A stretch of DNA of 64,000 nt from Methylobacterium sp. J-030 (GCF_022829545.1 NZ_JAKSYM010000376.1:17065-81064), one strand, 5' to 3'. Positions 34,776-44,276 are shown, counted from the first letter of the stretch. Notes: generated by a model from the letters alone, not told the origin. Translations and numbers: made by a program.

Positions 34776-36275
34776 ATGTTGGTCGTGGAGACGGTCGCAA
34801 AGATCCGGCGCGCGTACTTCGTGCAGCAGAAGCCGATCAAGCAGATCTGCCGGGAGCTGAGGGTCTCACGCAAGGTCGTGCGCAAGGTCATCCGCTCCGA
34901 GGCGACGGCGTTCCAATACACCCGCGCCGTTCAACCTGCCCCAAAGCTTGGATCGTGGCGGGGCGAGCTCGACCGGATGCTCCTGGCGAACGCCAGCACG
35001 GCGCGGCGTGAGCGACTGACGCTGATGCGTATCTACGAGGCCCTGCGCGGGCTCGGCTACGAGGGCGGCTACGACGCGGTGCGCCGCTACGCCAAGGGCT
35101 GGAAGCGTGAGCGTACCGCGGTCACAGCCCAGGCGTTCGTGCCGCTCTCCTTCGCGCCGGGCGAGGCCTACCAGTTCGACTGGAGCCACGAGACGGTGCT
35201 GATCGGCGGCACGACCACGGAGATCAAGGTCGCCCACGTCCGGCTCTGCCACTCGCGCATGCCGTTCGTGCGGGCCTACCCACGCGAGAGCCAGGAGATG
35301 GTGTTCGACGCCCACGACCGGGCGTTCGCCTTCTTCCGCGGCGTCTGCCAGCGCGGGATCTACGACAACATGAAGACCGCCGTGGACGCGATCTTCGTCG
35401 GACGTGAGCGCGCCTACAATCGCCGCTTCCTGCAGATGTGCTCGCACTACCTCGTCGAGCCGGTGGCCTGCACACCGGCCTCGGGCTGGGAGAAGGGGCA
35501 GGTCGAGAACCAGGTCGGATTGTTGCGCGAGCGCCTGTTCACGCCGCGCATCCGGGTGAGGAGCTACGACGAGCTGAACGCCCTGCTGCTCGACGGGGTG
35601 ATCGCCTACGCCAAGGCCCACCCGCATCCCGAGCAGCCCGACCGGACCGTGTGGCAGGCCTTTGAGGCCGAGCGGGCAGCCTTGGTCCCTTATGCCGGCC
35701 GCTTCGACGGCTTTCACGCTGTGCCGGCGGCCGTGTCCTCGACCTGTTTGGTTCGCTTCGACAACAATCGGTACTCGGTCACAGCCTCCGCCCTCGGGCG
35801 GCCGGTCGAGGTGCGCGCCTATGCTGAGCGCGTGGAGATCCGACAGGACGGGCGCATCGTCGGCGAGCATGCCCGTGGCTTCGGTCGCAACCAGACGGTG
35901 TTCGATCCCTGGCACTACGTCCCCGTGCTCGCCCGCAAGCCCGGTGCGCTCAGGAACGGCGCGCCGTTCAAGGACTGGGTGCTGCCGGCCGCCCTCGACC
36001 GGATCCGACGCATGCTCGCCGGCAGCGCCGATGGTGACCGGCAGATGGTCGAGATCCTCACCGCCGTGCTGCGCGACGGCCTGAGTGCGGTCGAGGCCGC
36101 CTGCGCCGAGGCGTTGCGTGAGGGCGTGCACTCGGCCGACGTCGTCCTCAACATCCTCGCCCGTCAGCGCGAGCCCACCGTCCCGGTCACCATCCTGACG
36201 CCTGAGAGCCTGCGGCTGCGCCATGAGCCAGTCGCCGATTGTGCCCGCTACGACAGCCTGAGGAGAGCCCCATGA
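34776..36275 (+). CDS. istA: IS21-family transposase IstA
   Basis: The transposase of IS21. An N-terminal helix-turn-helix (KQICRELRVSRKVVRKVI) is followed by an rve-type DDE core (YQFDWSHETVLI first Asp, CQRGIYDNMKTAVDAIF second Asp, GWEKGQVENQVGLLRERLF Glu) and a C-terminal region ending RRAP. ATG at 34776 with GGAGG ten bases upstream. Length 499 residues is normal. Its stop overlaps the istB start. Confidence 0.92.
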   Translation: MLVVETVAKIRRAYFVQQKPIKQICRELRVSRKVVRKVIRSEATAFQYTRAVQPAPKLGSWRGELDRMLLANASTARRERLTLMRIYEALRGLGYEGGYDAVRRYAKGWKRERTAVTAQAFVPLSFAPGEAYQFDWSHETVLIGGTTTEIKVAHVRLCHSRMPFVRAYPRESQEMVFDAHDRAFAFFRGVCQRGIYDNMKTAVDAIFVGRERAYNRRFLQMCSHYLVEPVACTPASGWEKGQVENQVGLLRERLFTPRIRVRSYDELNALLLDGVIAYAKAHPHPEQPDRTVWQAFEAERAALVPYAGRFDGFHAVPAAVSSTCLVRFDNNRYSVTASALGRPVEVRAYAERVEIRQDGRIVGEHARGFGRNQTVFDPWHYVPVLARKPGALRNGAPFKDWVLPAALDRIRRMLAGSADGDRQMVEILTAVLRDGLSAVEAACAEALREGVHSADVVLNILARQREPTVPVTILTPESLRLRHEPVADCARYDSLRRAP

Positions 36276-37006
36276 TGGAACGTCAGAACATCCTCGCCAC
36301 CATGGGCGAGCTGAAGCTGTTCGGGATGAAGGCCGCCTACGACGAGATCATCAAGGTCGCGCTCAAGCGCACTCACGAGCCTCAACAGGTCGTCGGCGAC
36401 CTGCTCCAGGCCGAGATCAGCGAGAAGCAGGCGCGCTCGATCCGCTACCAGATGACGATCGCCAAACTGCCCCTGGCCAAGGACATCGCCGAATTCGCCT
36501 TCGACGGCACCCCAATCAACGAGGGTCTGGTGCGCGACCTCGCCAGCGGCGAGTTCCTGGCTCACCAGCGCAACGTCGTGCTGGTCGGCGGCACCGGCAC
36601 CGGCAAGACGCACTTGGCCATCGCTATCGTGCGAGCGTGTATCCGGGATGGGAAGCGAGGCCGGTTCTACAACGTGGTCGACCTCGTCAACCGGCTCGAA
36701 GCCGAGGCGCGTGCCGGCCGGCAGGGCCGCATCGCCGACCATCTTATGCGGCTCGACTTCGTGGTGCTGGACGAACTCGGCTACCTGCCGTTTGCGCAGT
36801 CAGGCGGCCAGTTGCTGTTCCATCTGATCAGCAAGCTCTACGAGACCACCTCGATCGTGGTGACCACCAACCTCGCCTTCGGCGAGTGGCCGAGCGTGTT
36901 CGCAGGCGACGCCAAGATGACCACGGCGTTGCTCGACCGGCTCACCCATCACTGTGAGATCGTCGAGACCGGCAACGAAAGCTGGCGCTTCAAGAACCGC
37001 GCCTGA
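36272..37006 (+). CDS. istB: IS21-family helper ATPase IstB
   Basis: AAA+ ATPase that helps IstA choose and capture targets. Walker A is GGTGTGKTHLA and Walker B is FVVLDELGYLPF, with LYETTSIVVTTNLAFGEW as in IstB/DnaC-like proteins. The ATG at 36272 has GAGGAGA upstream and overlaps the istA stop. Length 244 residues is normal, and the gene looks intact. Confidence 0.92.
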   Translation: MMERQNILATMGELKLFGMKAAYDEIIKVALKRTHEPQQVVGDLLQAEISEKQARSIRYQMTIAKLPLAKDIAEFAFDGTPINEGLVRDLASGEFLAHQRNVVLVGGTGTGKTHLAIAIVRACIRDGKRGRFYNVVDLVNRLEAEARAGRQGRIADHLMRLDFVVLDELGYLPFAQSGGQLLFHLISKLYETTSIVVTTNLAFGEWPSVFAGDAKMTTALLDRLTHHCEIVETGNESWRFKNRA

Positions 37007-37037
37007 GGTCGGCGTCCAACCTGGACAGCAGATCCGC

Positions 37038-37538
37038 TCAGCCGCACGGGACCCCGCTCGCGAAGGGGTCCCAATTGCACGCCGATCCGGGGTCCCGTTC
37101 CAACGCTTTTTGACAGTGGAGATGGCGACCCAGGATCGCCGCGTCCTCGACTGCGGTCTCCGCGCTGGTCCGAGCCGCAGGCTCGTCAGAGGCTAAGCGC
37201 ATGAGGAGATTGAAGACGTCACGCATCGCCCTGAGGTTACCTTTGAGTGCGAGATCGCCCTGCACTCTCAGGAGTGCGACAAAGCGCGGGACGTGATACT
37301 CACGTCCGTGCTCGACGATCTTTACGGTCTCTCCGAGCCATTGGTCCGCGGCCATCCCGCTGAGCGTCGAGATGTTAAGGCTCCCTTTCGGCCTCCCCTT
37401 CGGATTGCCGCTTTGGCCTTTACGAAATTGGCTGTGTTTGGGCGGCCGCTTGTACCCGACGCGCTCCCCATGGTCCGTCGCTTGGGGGGAGGGGCTCGCC
37501 TGACCGAAGTCGGCTGGCGGCTGATCATCATAGGACAT
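37038..37538 (-). CDS. DUF5681-domain phage-associated protein, 3' end replaced by IS21 sequence
   Basis: It begins at ATG 37538, with AGGAG upstream. The signature GYKRPPKHSQFRKGQSGNPK followed by GRPKG is the DUF5681 domain, common in alphaproteobacterial prophages just before the large terminase gene, where a small-terminase-like role is often supposed. Native sequence ends at the IS21 boundary (37116); the last 25 residues (beginning CQKALERDPGSAC) are read from the IS end. It therefore lacks its original C-terminus. Confidence 0.8.
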   Translation of the reverse strand: MSYDDQPPADFGQASPSPQATDHGERVGYKRPPKHSQFRKGQSGNPKGRPKGSLNISTLSGMAADQWLGETVKIVEHGREYHVPRFVALLRVQGDLALKGNLRAMRDVFNLLMRLASDEPAARTSAETAVEDAAILGRHLHCQKALERDPGSACNWDPFASGVPCG

Positions 37539-37553
37539 AATACACTCCTGCAC

Positions 37554-37868
37554 ATTCGAGCCTTTCCCATCAGGAAAGGGAGGATTGTGCTGGAATGCCG
37601 CACCGCACGAAGCGATGACGAGTGGCCCACAGAGTCGGGCCCCTAATTCCCAGCTATAGTACAGTCCAAATCACAGGACTGCGTGACCATTACGGTTTTA
37701 TACGTCGCATCTGGGATGTCAAGCGCGAAAACCCGCTGACATTTATTTCCGATCTCGGCGGCAAGACGATAACAATCGTTACCTGATCTGGAGTAATAGC
37801 CTCAGAATCAAGTTTGCGGCTTATCTTATTTCATGATGACCTGCGGCCGCTGGCTGGCGGCCGCACGC
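37554..37868. other. Intergenic between prophage genes
   Basis: A small hairpin (cctttcc at 37561-37567 pairing with 37573-37579) lies just upstream of the DUF5681 gene. The remainder is AT-richer and probably carries its promoter. No gene is seen. Confidence 0.4.
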
Positions 37869-39386
37869 TTACGAGGTCGGCGAGCGCGAGCGCTCCCTCG
37901 CCCGCACAGGGGTCCGCCCGGTCATTCCCGATGGCCGCGCGGACGCCCGTTCCACCTTCGCGCTCTGCTGCTCCTCGCGGGAGCGCCGCTCCATCAGTTG
38001 CGCGAGGCTCAACCCGGTCTCGATATGCACCGCATCGCGGCCGGAGGCTGCCTCGAAGCGTCGGATCGCCACGTGGGCATAGCGCGGTTCGTACTCTATC
38101 GCCCGGACCCGACGCCCGATCCGCTCGCCGGCTAAGATCGTGGTGCCCGAGCCCACGAAAGTGTCGAGCACGATGGCGTCACGTCCGCTGACGTCCTTGA
38201 GCGCATCGGCCACGAGCGTAAGAGGCTTGACCGTCGGATGGTCCGCGATATCGTCGAGGCGACCGGCCCGGAACCCGTTGGCACCAGCATATGTCCAGAC
38301 GTTGGTACGATTTCGACCGAACCGTCCCATCTGTACGTTGTCACGATGAGGCTCTTGCCCGACTCGGAATACCCCGATCATCTCGTGCTGGCTGCGATAC
38401 AAGCCTCCTTGTCCAGCATTGGTCTTCACCCACGTGACCAAGTTCAGAAATGCGCCGTAAACGCGCTCACCGGCCTCGATCAGGTCTCTAATATGTTTCC
38501 AGTCGATCGAGACGAAGTGCACCGCTCCGGGCTTCGAAACCCGAGCGGCGTTGCCGAGAGCCGCTTCCAGAAAAGCTACGAACTCCGCGCGGCTCATCTC
38601 GCCCGAGGCGAAGGCGAACTCGGCGTGACGGGCTTGACCCCGCCCTCCGATCGAGCGGACCGGTAAGTTATAGGGTGGGTCTACGAAGGCAGCCTCTGCC
38701 TTCTCGCCCGCCATCAGGCGGTCGAGGAGGTCAGGATCGCGGGCATCGCCGATGGCGAGGCGATGTGCCCCGAGGGCGAAGATGTCGCCGCGACGAAGCT
38801 GTGTTTCCGACGTCGCCAGGGCTGGATCAAGGGTGTCATCGACCTCGCCTCCGTCGTCCTCGAAGTCGATCACGAGCGCATCGAGCTCGGCGATCTCGAA
38901 GCCGGTGTCGTTGAGCGTCAGCCCAGCCTCCTCGAAGAGCAGTGTCAGCTCGGGGACTTGATCGGCCAGGGCTTTGCGGTCGAGACGGGCATCCAGACCG
39001 ATGCGGTTGTCGCTCAGGAGGAAGGTGCGCTTCTGCGCCTCGGTCAGGTTGAAGACCTGAACCACCGGCATGCTCGCGCACCCGAGCGATTTGGCGGCAG
39101 CGAGGCGGGCATGCCCCGCGAGGATGACGTAGTGCTCGTCGATGATCGCCGGCGCCAGCTGCCCCGTGACCTCGATGCCACGACTCAGCTTGCTCACCTG
39201 CCGCGTCGAATGAACCTGCACGCGGTGCGGGTTCTCCGTGAGCATGCGGAGCGGCGCGAGCCCGTAGCGCCCTTCTAACCCTGGGCCAACAGCAACGCGC
39301 GGCGCCTCATCGAGCGCGATCGCGTTAGCCGGCGAGGGGGGAAGCCCTGTCTTGGATGGAATGGGGATGTTTTCTCTTCGAGTCAT
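37869..39386 (-). CDS. ParB-domain / DNA methyltransferase fusion (phage-type)
   Basis: A 505-residue protein. Residues 42-140 are a ParB/sulfiredoxin-like nuclease domain (ENPHRVQVHSTRQVSKLSRG, then AGHARLAAAKSLG). Residues about 195-470 form an N4/N6-type DNA methyltransferase: DPPYNL at 236-241 is the catalytic motif IV, and DTFVGSGTTILAGERIGRR is the SAM-binding motif I, the order of beta-class enzymes. Such fusions are frequent in prophages of alphaproteobacteria. The ATG at 39386 has GGAGG upstream; an ATG at 39398 lies before that site. It sits just before the DUF5681/terminase genes on the same strand, as in tailed-phage packaging regions. Confidence 0.9.
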   Translation of the reverse strand: MTRRENIPIPSKTGLPPSPANAIALDEAPRVAVGPGLEGRYGLAPLRMLTENPHRVQVHSTRQVSKLSRGIEVTGQLAPAIIDEHYVILAGHARLAAAKSLGCASMPVVQVFNLTEAQKRTFLLSDNRIGLDARLDRKALADQVPELTLLFEEAGLTLNDTGFEIAELDALVIDFEDDGGEVDDTLDPALATSETQLRRGDIFALGAHRLAIGDARDPDLLDRLMAGEKAEAAFVDPPYNLPVRSIGGRGQARHAEFAFASGEMSRAEFVAFLEAALGNAARVSKPGAVHFVSIDWKHIRDLIEAGERVYGAFLNLVTWVKTNAGQGGLYRSQHEMIGVFRVGQEPHRDNVQMGRFGRNRTNVWTYAGANGFRAGRLDDIADHPTVKPLTLVADALKDVSGRDAIVLDTFVGSGTTILAGERIGRRVRAIEYEPRYAHVAIRRFEAASGRDAVHIETGLSLAQLMERRSREEQQSAKVERASARPSGMTGRTPVRARERSRSPTS

Positions 39387-40453
39387 GATTGCCTCCAAAG
39401 CTCATGCAGCAATGGAGACCGGGGCTGACTGAAAGGAAAAACGGCAGCGCGCAGCCATCAGTCGGCGCTCGACCTGCGAGATCGAGCGTACCTGACCGAT
39501 GCTGCTCAGGGCTCGATTGCCCCGTGCTGCTTCATAGTGCCTGCGGACTGCCGACCTTCCTAGGTCGACCGGCCTCGTGCGCCTCGCCCTACAAGGTAGT
39601 CCGGCGCGCAACACGTGCCTCTATGCCGGATCGCCGTCCGGACTGCAACTTAAAATGCCGCCGGCTCTGTAGATCAATTCCATCGCACGCCCCCTCGAGC
39701 GACGGCGCGAAATCGAAGCTCCGCTCCCATGCACAGGCAGCTGGATCCAGAGCGACACAACCCCATCCCTACTGAGCTCGCCGCACACCTGCCGCGCCAC
39801 ATCAGTCACGCTCCGATGCAACCGACTCGGTATTCGATTTGACGAAGCGCCCTCAGCAGATTTCTTTGCAAAATAGGACTGGACTGCACGGCGGATTGGA
39901 GCGTTACTAGTCCCAACACGAAGCAACCTCGACGTAAATAGAGGCAAACTTTCGATAATATCTATCCTTCTATGAACGATTTATACGCGAGCAGCTGGTT
40001 CATAGTTAGTCGTACGCTCAATCAAATTCAGATCGGATTGATATTCGATCAATACACTGCCGCAGCGCCTGATCGATGCCCGATACCCCCAATCTCCTGA
40101 TCAACAGCAGGCTCCATCCTACGCGGCGGCTCCTACTGCATCGATAGCAGGACAATAGAAGAGATCGGGACCGAGCTCCGAGACTGACCAACGAGCTTAG
40201 CTGTCGCCGAAGAGACTGCCCCCATTCTCATAGCCCCGCCGGCTCTGACAGCCGCATGCGGGGCCGGGGTGGTGGCGGGGCAGGTCCCGCCGCGAGGCCA
40301 GACGCTTGCCCATGTTTCACCTTCTCTCCACCCGCTGTCCCGAATCCAATGGTTTGCATTCGGATCGGTCCACCCGCACCCTAGCTCAGCAAAGCCAGAC
40401 TGCCGAGCCGGCGGCCGCGATCGCCCACTTGAATACGGGGGCTTGAGACGGCC
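39387..40453. other. Long non-coding stretch upstream of the methylase gene
   Basis: The frame 39402-39614 (minus) ends SQVERRLMAARCRFSFQSAP and stops just before the methylase ribosome binding site. It might be the tail of a small phage gene, but I cannot support it. The part from 39830 to 40120 is AT-richer. No RNA gene or repeat is recognised. Confidence 0.35.
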
Positions 40454-40900
40454 ATGTCGAAGCGTACCCTCTCCTGGGCCGCGGCTCTGCGCGACCTGAA
40501 GGCGGATCGGATCGTCAGATCGTCTGTCCGCGAAGAACGCCTGCGCTCCAGCGCAGGTCTGCGCGGCACTCCACCGGTCCCCCTCAGCGTCTGGCGCGGC
40601 ACCTCGGGACGCCGTTACGTCGTCGTGGTCCACCGACTCGATCAGCCCGATCTCGTCGCGGATCACGCGGCGGTCGTCCTCGCGGTGCGCCGCGATGCCG
40701 AGGGGCAATCCAGCCTCGTCGCGATCCGCGCTTGCGAGCCCGGCGACCCCGGCTACCTCGGCTGGCTCGCCGCCTGCGCGCAACGGGGCGCCGCCGAGCT
40801 GCACGCCTATCGCCTCGCTGAGACGGCAGCGGACCGCAGGGCGATCGCTGCGGACTTGGTGCTTCCGATAGAGACGCCGAGCGCGGAGGCGCGGCGATGA
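40454..40900 (+). CDS. Hypothetical phage-associated protein
   Basis: A 148-residue basic protein, starting MSKRTLSWAAALRDLKADRI, with SVWRGTSGRRYVVVVHRLDQ and then AVVLAVRRDAEGQSSLVAIR. The second half looks like a compact beta/alpha fold with no catalytic motif I recognise. Its stop overlaps the start of an HNH nuclease gene, so the two are translationally coupled. Similar pairs occur in prophage replication or packaging regions of the group, which is my only guide to its role. Confidence 0.6.
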   Translation: MSKRTLSWAAALRDLKADRIVRSSVREERLRSSAGLRGTPPVPLSVWRGTSGRRYVVVVHRLDQPDLVADHAAVVLAVRRDAEGQSSLVAIRACEPGDPGYLGWLAACAQRGAAELHAYRLAETAADRRAIAADLVLPIETPSAEARR

Positions 40901-41277
40901 TGCGCCGGGAGTTTACCAAGGCGGTCCAGCGCGCCGCCCTCGCACGCGCCGGCGGGCGCTGCGAGGGTGTGCTCGCGGACGGCAGCTGCTGCCCGTGCAC
41001 CCTGCAGGTCGGACGCTTTCACTACGACCACATCATCCCAGCCGCCCTGACCGAGGACGCGTCGCTCGACAACTGCCAAGTCCTCTGTCGTCCCTGCCAT
41101 GCAGCCAAAACCGTGATCGATGTCGGCATCATCGCGCGTGTGCGTCGCCAACGCGACCGGCACGTCGGCATCACCGACCCGCACCGCCAGCCACTTCCGG
41201 GCAGCCGCGCCAGCCCGTTCAAGCGGCTGATCGGCGGCGGTCTCGTCCGGCGGGACACCGGTGAACGTCTGCGATGA
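40897..41277 (+). CDS. HNH endonuclease (phage-type)
   Basis: A 126-residue nuclease. The HNH motif is complete: Asp44-His45 in HYDHIIPAAL, Asn59 in LDNCQVLC, and the zinc/metal ligands Cys64, Cys67 and His68 in CRPCH. Cys22 and Cys32 could form the other half of a structural zinc site. Small HNH proteins next to terminase genes assist DNA packaging in many phages. It overlaps the preceding gene and is followed by an overlapping 40-codon frame. Confidence 0.8.
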   Translation: MMRREFTKAVQRAALARAGGRCEGVLADGSCCPCTLQVGRFHYDHIIPAALTEDASLDNCQVLCRPCHAAKTVIDVGIIARVRRQRDRHVGITDPHRQPLPGSRASPFKRLIGGGLVRRDTGERLR

Positions 41278-41396
41278 GGTCGAAGTTCGCCTTCATCCGC
41301 CGCACCCGCTGGCGCGGCATCTACACTGATATGAAGGCCGGAGTGGCGGCGATCATTGCAGACTTGAGCATGCCTATACCAGAGACAATAACATGA
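41274..41396 (+). CDS. Short frame overlapping the HNH gene; possible IS21 scar
   Basis: ATG at 41274 overlaps the HNH stop (ATGA) and gives 40 residues, MRSKFAFIRRTRWRGIYTDM and then KAGVAAIIADLSMPIPETIT. The middle resembles IstA (RGIYDNMKTAVDAI), so it may be a scrap of an IS21 transposase and not a real small gene. Confidence 0.3.
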   Translation: MRSKFAFIRRTRWRGIYTDMKAGVAAIIADLSMPIPETIT

Positions 41397-41527
41397 CCGG
41401 ACTAAGCACAGGAGCCGTCACCGATCTGTGACAGCGCAGCCACACCGGCAGCTGTGCAGCACTTCGATCCCCTCGACGAGCCTACATCGCTGGTTCATGG
41501 AACAAGAGTCCATGGTCGGATGACGCG

Positions 41528-43138
41528 ATGTACCCGCTCTGCCCCACAATCTTCGTAGGAGATGACATCACCGCACGGTGGGCCGTGCTCCGACCCGAAC
41601 TGTTTCAAGAGCCAACTGGTCTTGCCCGCGGGATCGCAGGACAGGGTGTGCACGACATGAGGCTGCGGATCCGCTCCGACATCACCGCCTCCGGCGCCAA
41701 GGGCCTGCATCTCCTGGTCGGCTTCAACGAATTGGTCCGCGGCGACGCCTCGGTCGAAGCGATCGTACGAGAGATCGCCGCGATGCTCACCGAGGCACGC
41801 GACCGTTACGTGAGAGTCTTCGTCGGCGCGATCCCGCCGTCCCGGCCGCGCTGGCAGCCGGGGGCGGAATTTATCGCGACCACGGTCGACGCGTGGCTGC
41901 GCGATCACGCGCGCGATTTCGGCGCGCATTTCATCGACTACTACGGTACGCTCTCAAGCGAGACAGGCGGCGTGCAGGAGGCCTTCGCTGCGGGCGACGG
42001 CGGTCTCAGCGCCGCCGGCTACGCCGCGATCGAACCGGTGATGCTATCCGCGCTCACCGCGCCAGGCCTGGAGCCGATCTACCCCCCGGACGAGACGCCA
42101 GATCAAGAGAGACGGCGCAAATTCCTGCTGCATTTCGGCCATCTCGACTCGAACACGCGTCTGCCGCGACCATTCACGCAGTTCGCCGGCAAGCCCGGGG
42201 CGACCCATTATGGCGTTCCCTTCGATGCTCTAGGCTTCCTCAATGCCACCGCCATCACGCACGAGAAGCCGCGCGGCGAGACACGGGTCTTCGTCGTCGG
42301 CGACAGCACGACGATCGACGGCGGGGCCCTCGCCAAGACTCTGCCGGCCCGCCTCGAACAGATCCTGCGGAACGACGGCCTACCAGATGCTAAAGTCTAC
42401 AACTTCGGAGTGATGTCGTCCTGTGCGACACAGATGGTCCATCTGATTTGGTCACAACTCATCGACTACCGACCCGACGCGATTGTCGTGCTGAGCGGCT
42501 GCACCGACCAATTTCAGGCATGGACCTACGACCCGCGACCCGGCCACCCCTACAATGCCTACATCGTCGAACGACTCTACGACCATTTTTTTGACACGCA
42601 CGTACCGGGAGCGCGCGAGGATGGTCTGAGCTACGAAGGGCTTGTCACGCTCATCTACGAGGAGCGCGAGCGCTTGCGTGCACAAACGGGTTGGCAGAGC
42701 CCGGCGTGGGAGGAGGCGGTCGTGCATTACTATCAACGCGCACTGCACCGGCTCGCAAAGCTGTCGCACGATCACGCCATTCCGATCATCGCCGGTCTGC
42801 AGCCCGCCATCATTCGCAAGAACCACCTCGCTGAGACCGAGCGAGGCATCGCATCAGCCGAGTTCCTGGCCTACTTCGATCGTCAGTACGGGCGCCTCGA
42901 GGCGTTCTACGCGCTGCTCGCCGAGCGAAGGCCATTCCGGCGCACCTTCACGGCGGTTGACCTCGGCAGCATCTTCCTCGACCGGGAAGCGGCGACCTTC
43001 AACGACATCGTTCACTATGACGACGCGGGGCGCCAAATCGTTGCCGAGCGTATCGCGCGCGAGGTGTCGGCGGCGCTCGTGCGGGCGCGGCCCCCGAGTT
43101 TGCGCGACCGGGCCCTACGCCTCCTGCGGCGCGGATAA
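41528..43138 (+). CDS. Tandem SGNH protein: degenerate first domain, second domain with nucleophile
   Basis: A 536-residue protein with two SGNH-type domains. Domain 1 (about 5-175) aligns with the hydrolase at 25180-25935, but GDSI is replaced by GDDI (Ser to Asp13) and DGLHLTPAGY by DGGLSAAGY, so the nucleophile and catalytic His are lost. Domain 2 (about 195-520) keeps VFVVGDSTTIDG with Ser260, YNFGVMSS, SGCTDQF, and DIVHYDDAG with Asp and His. Domain 2 is homologous to the single-domain protein encoded at 43227-44276. Start ATG at 41528. No signal peptide, so a cytoplasmic protein. The likely substrate is an acylated glycan. The first domain may now bind a ligand or partner. Confidence 0.8.
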   Translation: MYPLCPTIFVGDDITARWAVLRPELFQEPTGLARGIAGQGVHDMRLRIRSDITASGAKGLHLLVGFNELVRGDASVEAIVREIAAMLTEARDRYVRVFVGAIPPSRPRWQPGAEFIATTVDAWLRDHARDFGAHFIDYYGTLSSETGGVQEAFAAGDGGLSAAGYAAIEPVMLSALTAPGLEPIYPPDETPDQERRRKFLLHFGHLDSNTRLPRPFTQFAGKPGATHYGVPFDALGFLNATAITHEKPRGETRVFVVGDSTTIDGGALAKTLPARLEQILRNDGLPDAKVYNFGVMSSCATQMVHLIWSQLIDYRPDAIVVLSGCTDQFQAWTYDPRPGHPYNAYIVERLYDHFFDTHVPGAREDGLSYEGLVTLIYEERERLRAQTGWQSPAWEEAVVHYYQRALHRLAKLSHDHAIPIIAGLQPAIIRKNHLAETERGIASAEFLAYFDRQYGRLEAFYALLAERRPFRRTFTAVDLGSIFLDREAATFNDIVHYDDAGRQIVAERIAREVSAALVRARPPSLRDRALRLLRRG

Positions 43139-43226
43139 GCCGGATCACCCACGCAAGCAGCTTTCGAGTGCCATCTCCGCTTGTTGATCGCCACGAACGA
43201 CCAAAGTCGCCGCATCAGCCCATGCT

Positions 43227-44276
43227 CTATCGAAGCGCCGGATCTGCCCCCGATCCTGTCGCCCCCAGAGCCGCGGCGACCTCGGCCGCGAGCGCCTCCG
43301 CGACGCGCTCACGCCCTTCGAGCGTGTAGTGAACGATATCGGTGAAGACCTCGCGCTCGTCCCCGGCGAACAGGCGGCTCATGTCACGCACGCCAAAGCC
43401 CGGTCGGATCAAAGGACCTTCGGAGAGTTCGCGCAACACGCGCTCGAATCGATCGTATTGCCGCTCGAGGAACATCAGGAAATCGTCGGACGCCGCCTTC
43501 TGCTCGGAGCCGACCAGAGCCGTTTTCCGTATCACGGAGGGCTGGAAGATGAGCCGGATCGGCGCGTCGACGCCGCGTGATAGGCGGGCGAGCCGCTTGG
43601 CCGCCAGTTCGAATTGCCGCACGACCTCCCATTCCCACGGCGCGCTTTGCCACTGCAGCAGCGCCCGCAAGTTGTGCAGCCGGTTGAAGATCTCCTCCTG
43701 CATGTCCTCGTAGGAAAACTCGACCGACTCAGCCACCGACGGCTTCGGGTCGAACAGGTAATCCGCGATGCATTCGCTGACGAAGTGATTGAAGGGGATA
43801 CCCGGACGCGGGTCGAAACTCCACGGCTGAAAGATATCGGTCGCGCCACCGACTACCAGAATGACATCCGGCTGGAGGTCGGCGAGCCGCATCGTGATCA
43901 GGGCCGTCATCTGATTGAGGCAGGCCGAGATTGCCCCGAAGTTATAGACGCGCGCGCCCGCACCGTGCGTCTGTTTCAGCGCCCGCTCCAACAATCCGGG
44001 CACGGTATCGGCGATCGTGTGCCCCTCGACCATCGTGCTGTCGCCGACGACAAACACGCGCAAGGTCTCGGAGGCGGGACGCGCGTCCGCGTGAACTGCG
44101 TTGCGGTAGCCCAGCGCGTCGTAGCTCCATCCATTCTGCGCCACTTGTTTCCCGGGCTTGCCGGCGAACTGCGTGTACGGCGCGGGATAGCGAATGTCGG
44201 AGCTGAAATATTGAAACATATTCAGAAATTTTTTGCGGCGCGTGGCGCGCTCCTCGTCCGACTCTCGGTCCGCCAT
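43227..44276 (-). CDS. SGNH-fold hydrolase/acyltransferase, paralogue of the 41.5 kb second domain
   Basis: A 349-residue protein starting MADRESDEERATRRKKFLNM at ATG 44276, with GGAG upstream (a GTG at 44297 is the alternative). LRVFVVGDSTMVEGHT carries the nucleophile, ARVYNFGAISACLNQM block II, VVGGATDIFQPWSFDPRPG block III (Thr where Asn is usual), and DIVHYTLEGRERV the Asp/His block V. PYTQFAGKPGKQ and FDPRPGIPFNHFVSECIADY are shared with the tandem protein. It is convergent with that gene across 88 bases, so the pair arose by duplication and inversion. Function inferred: esterase or acyl transfer on a polysaccharide. Confidence 0.8.
   Translation of the reverse strand: MADRESDEERATRRKKFLNMFQYFSSDIRYPAPYTQFAGKPGKQVAQNGWSYDALGYRNAVHADARPASETLRVFVVGDSTMVEGHTIADTVPGLLERALKQTHGAGARVYNFGAISACLNQMTALITMRLADLQPDVILVVGGATDIFQPWSFDPRPGIPFNHFVSECIADYLFDPKPSVAESVEFSYEDMQEEIFNRLHNLRALLQWQSAPWEWEVVRQFELAAKRLARLSRGVDAPIRLIFQPSVIRKTALVGSEQKAASDDFLMFLERQYDRFERVLRELSEGPLIRPGFGVRDMSRLFAGDEREVFTDIVHYTLEGRERVAEALAAEVAAALGATGSGADPALR

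Larger units (their letters stand above)
34663..37115 (+). mobile_element. IS21-family insertion sequence, 2453 bp
   Basis: The left end starts TGTGATTAGGCGTGGAATAA and the right end, reversed, starts TGTCAAAAAGCGTTGGAACG. Both continue to a GGACCCC run, giving imperfect terminal repeats, with further GGGACCCC repeats inside, as is usual for IS21. It carries istA and istB. The flanking five to eight bases on the two sides differ, so no target duplication is left. This and the missing terminase N-terminus point to a deletion at one end. Confidence 0.75.

Noticed and set aside
34866..36224. 452-codon minus-strand open frame opposite istA
   Set aside because: Antisense to a complete IstA; His/Arg-rich and without family features.
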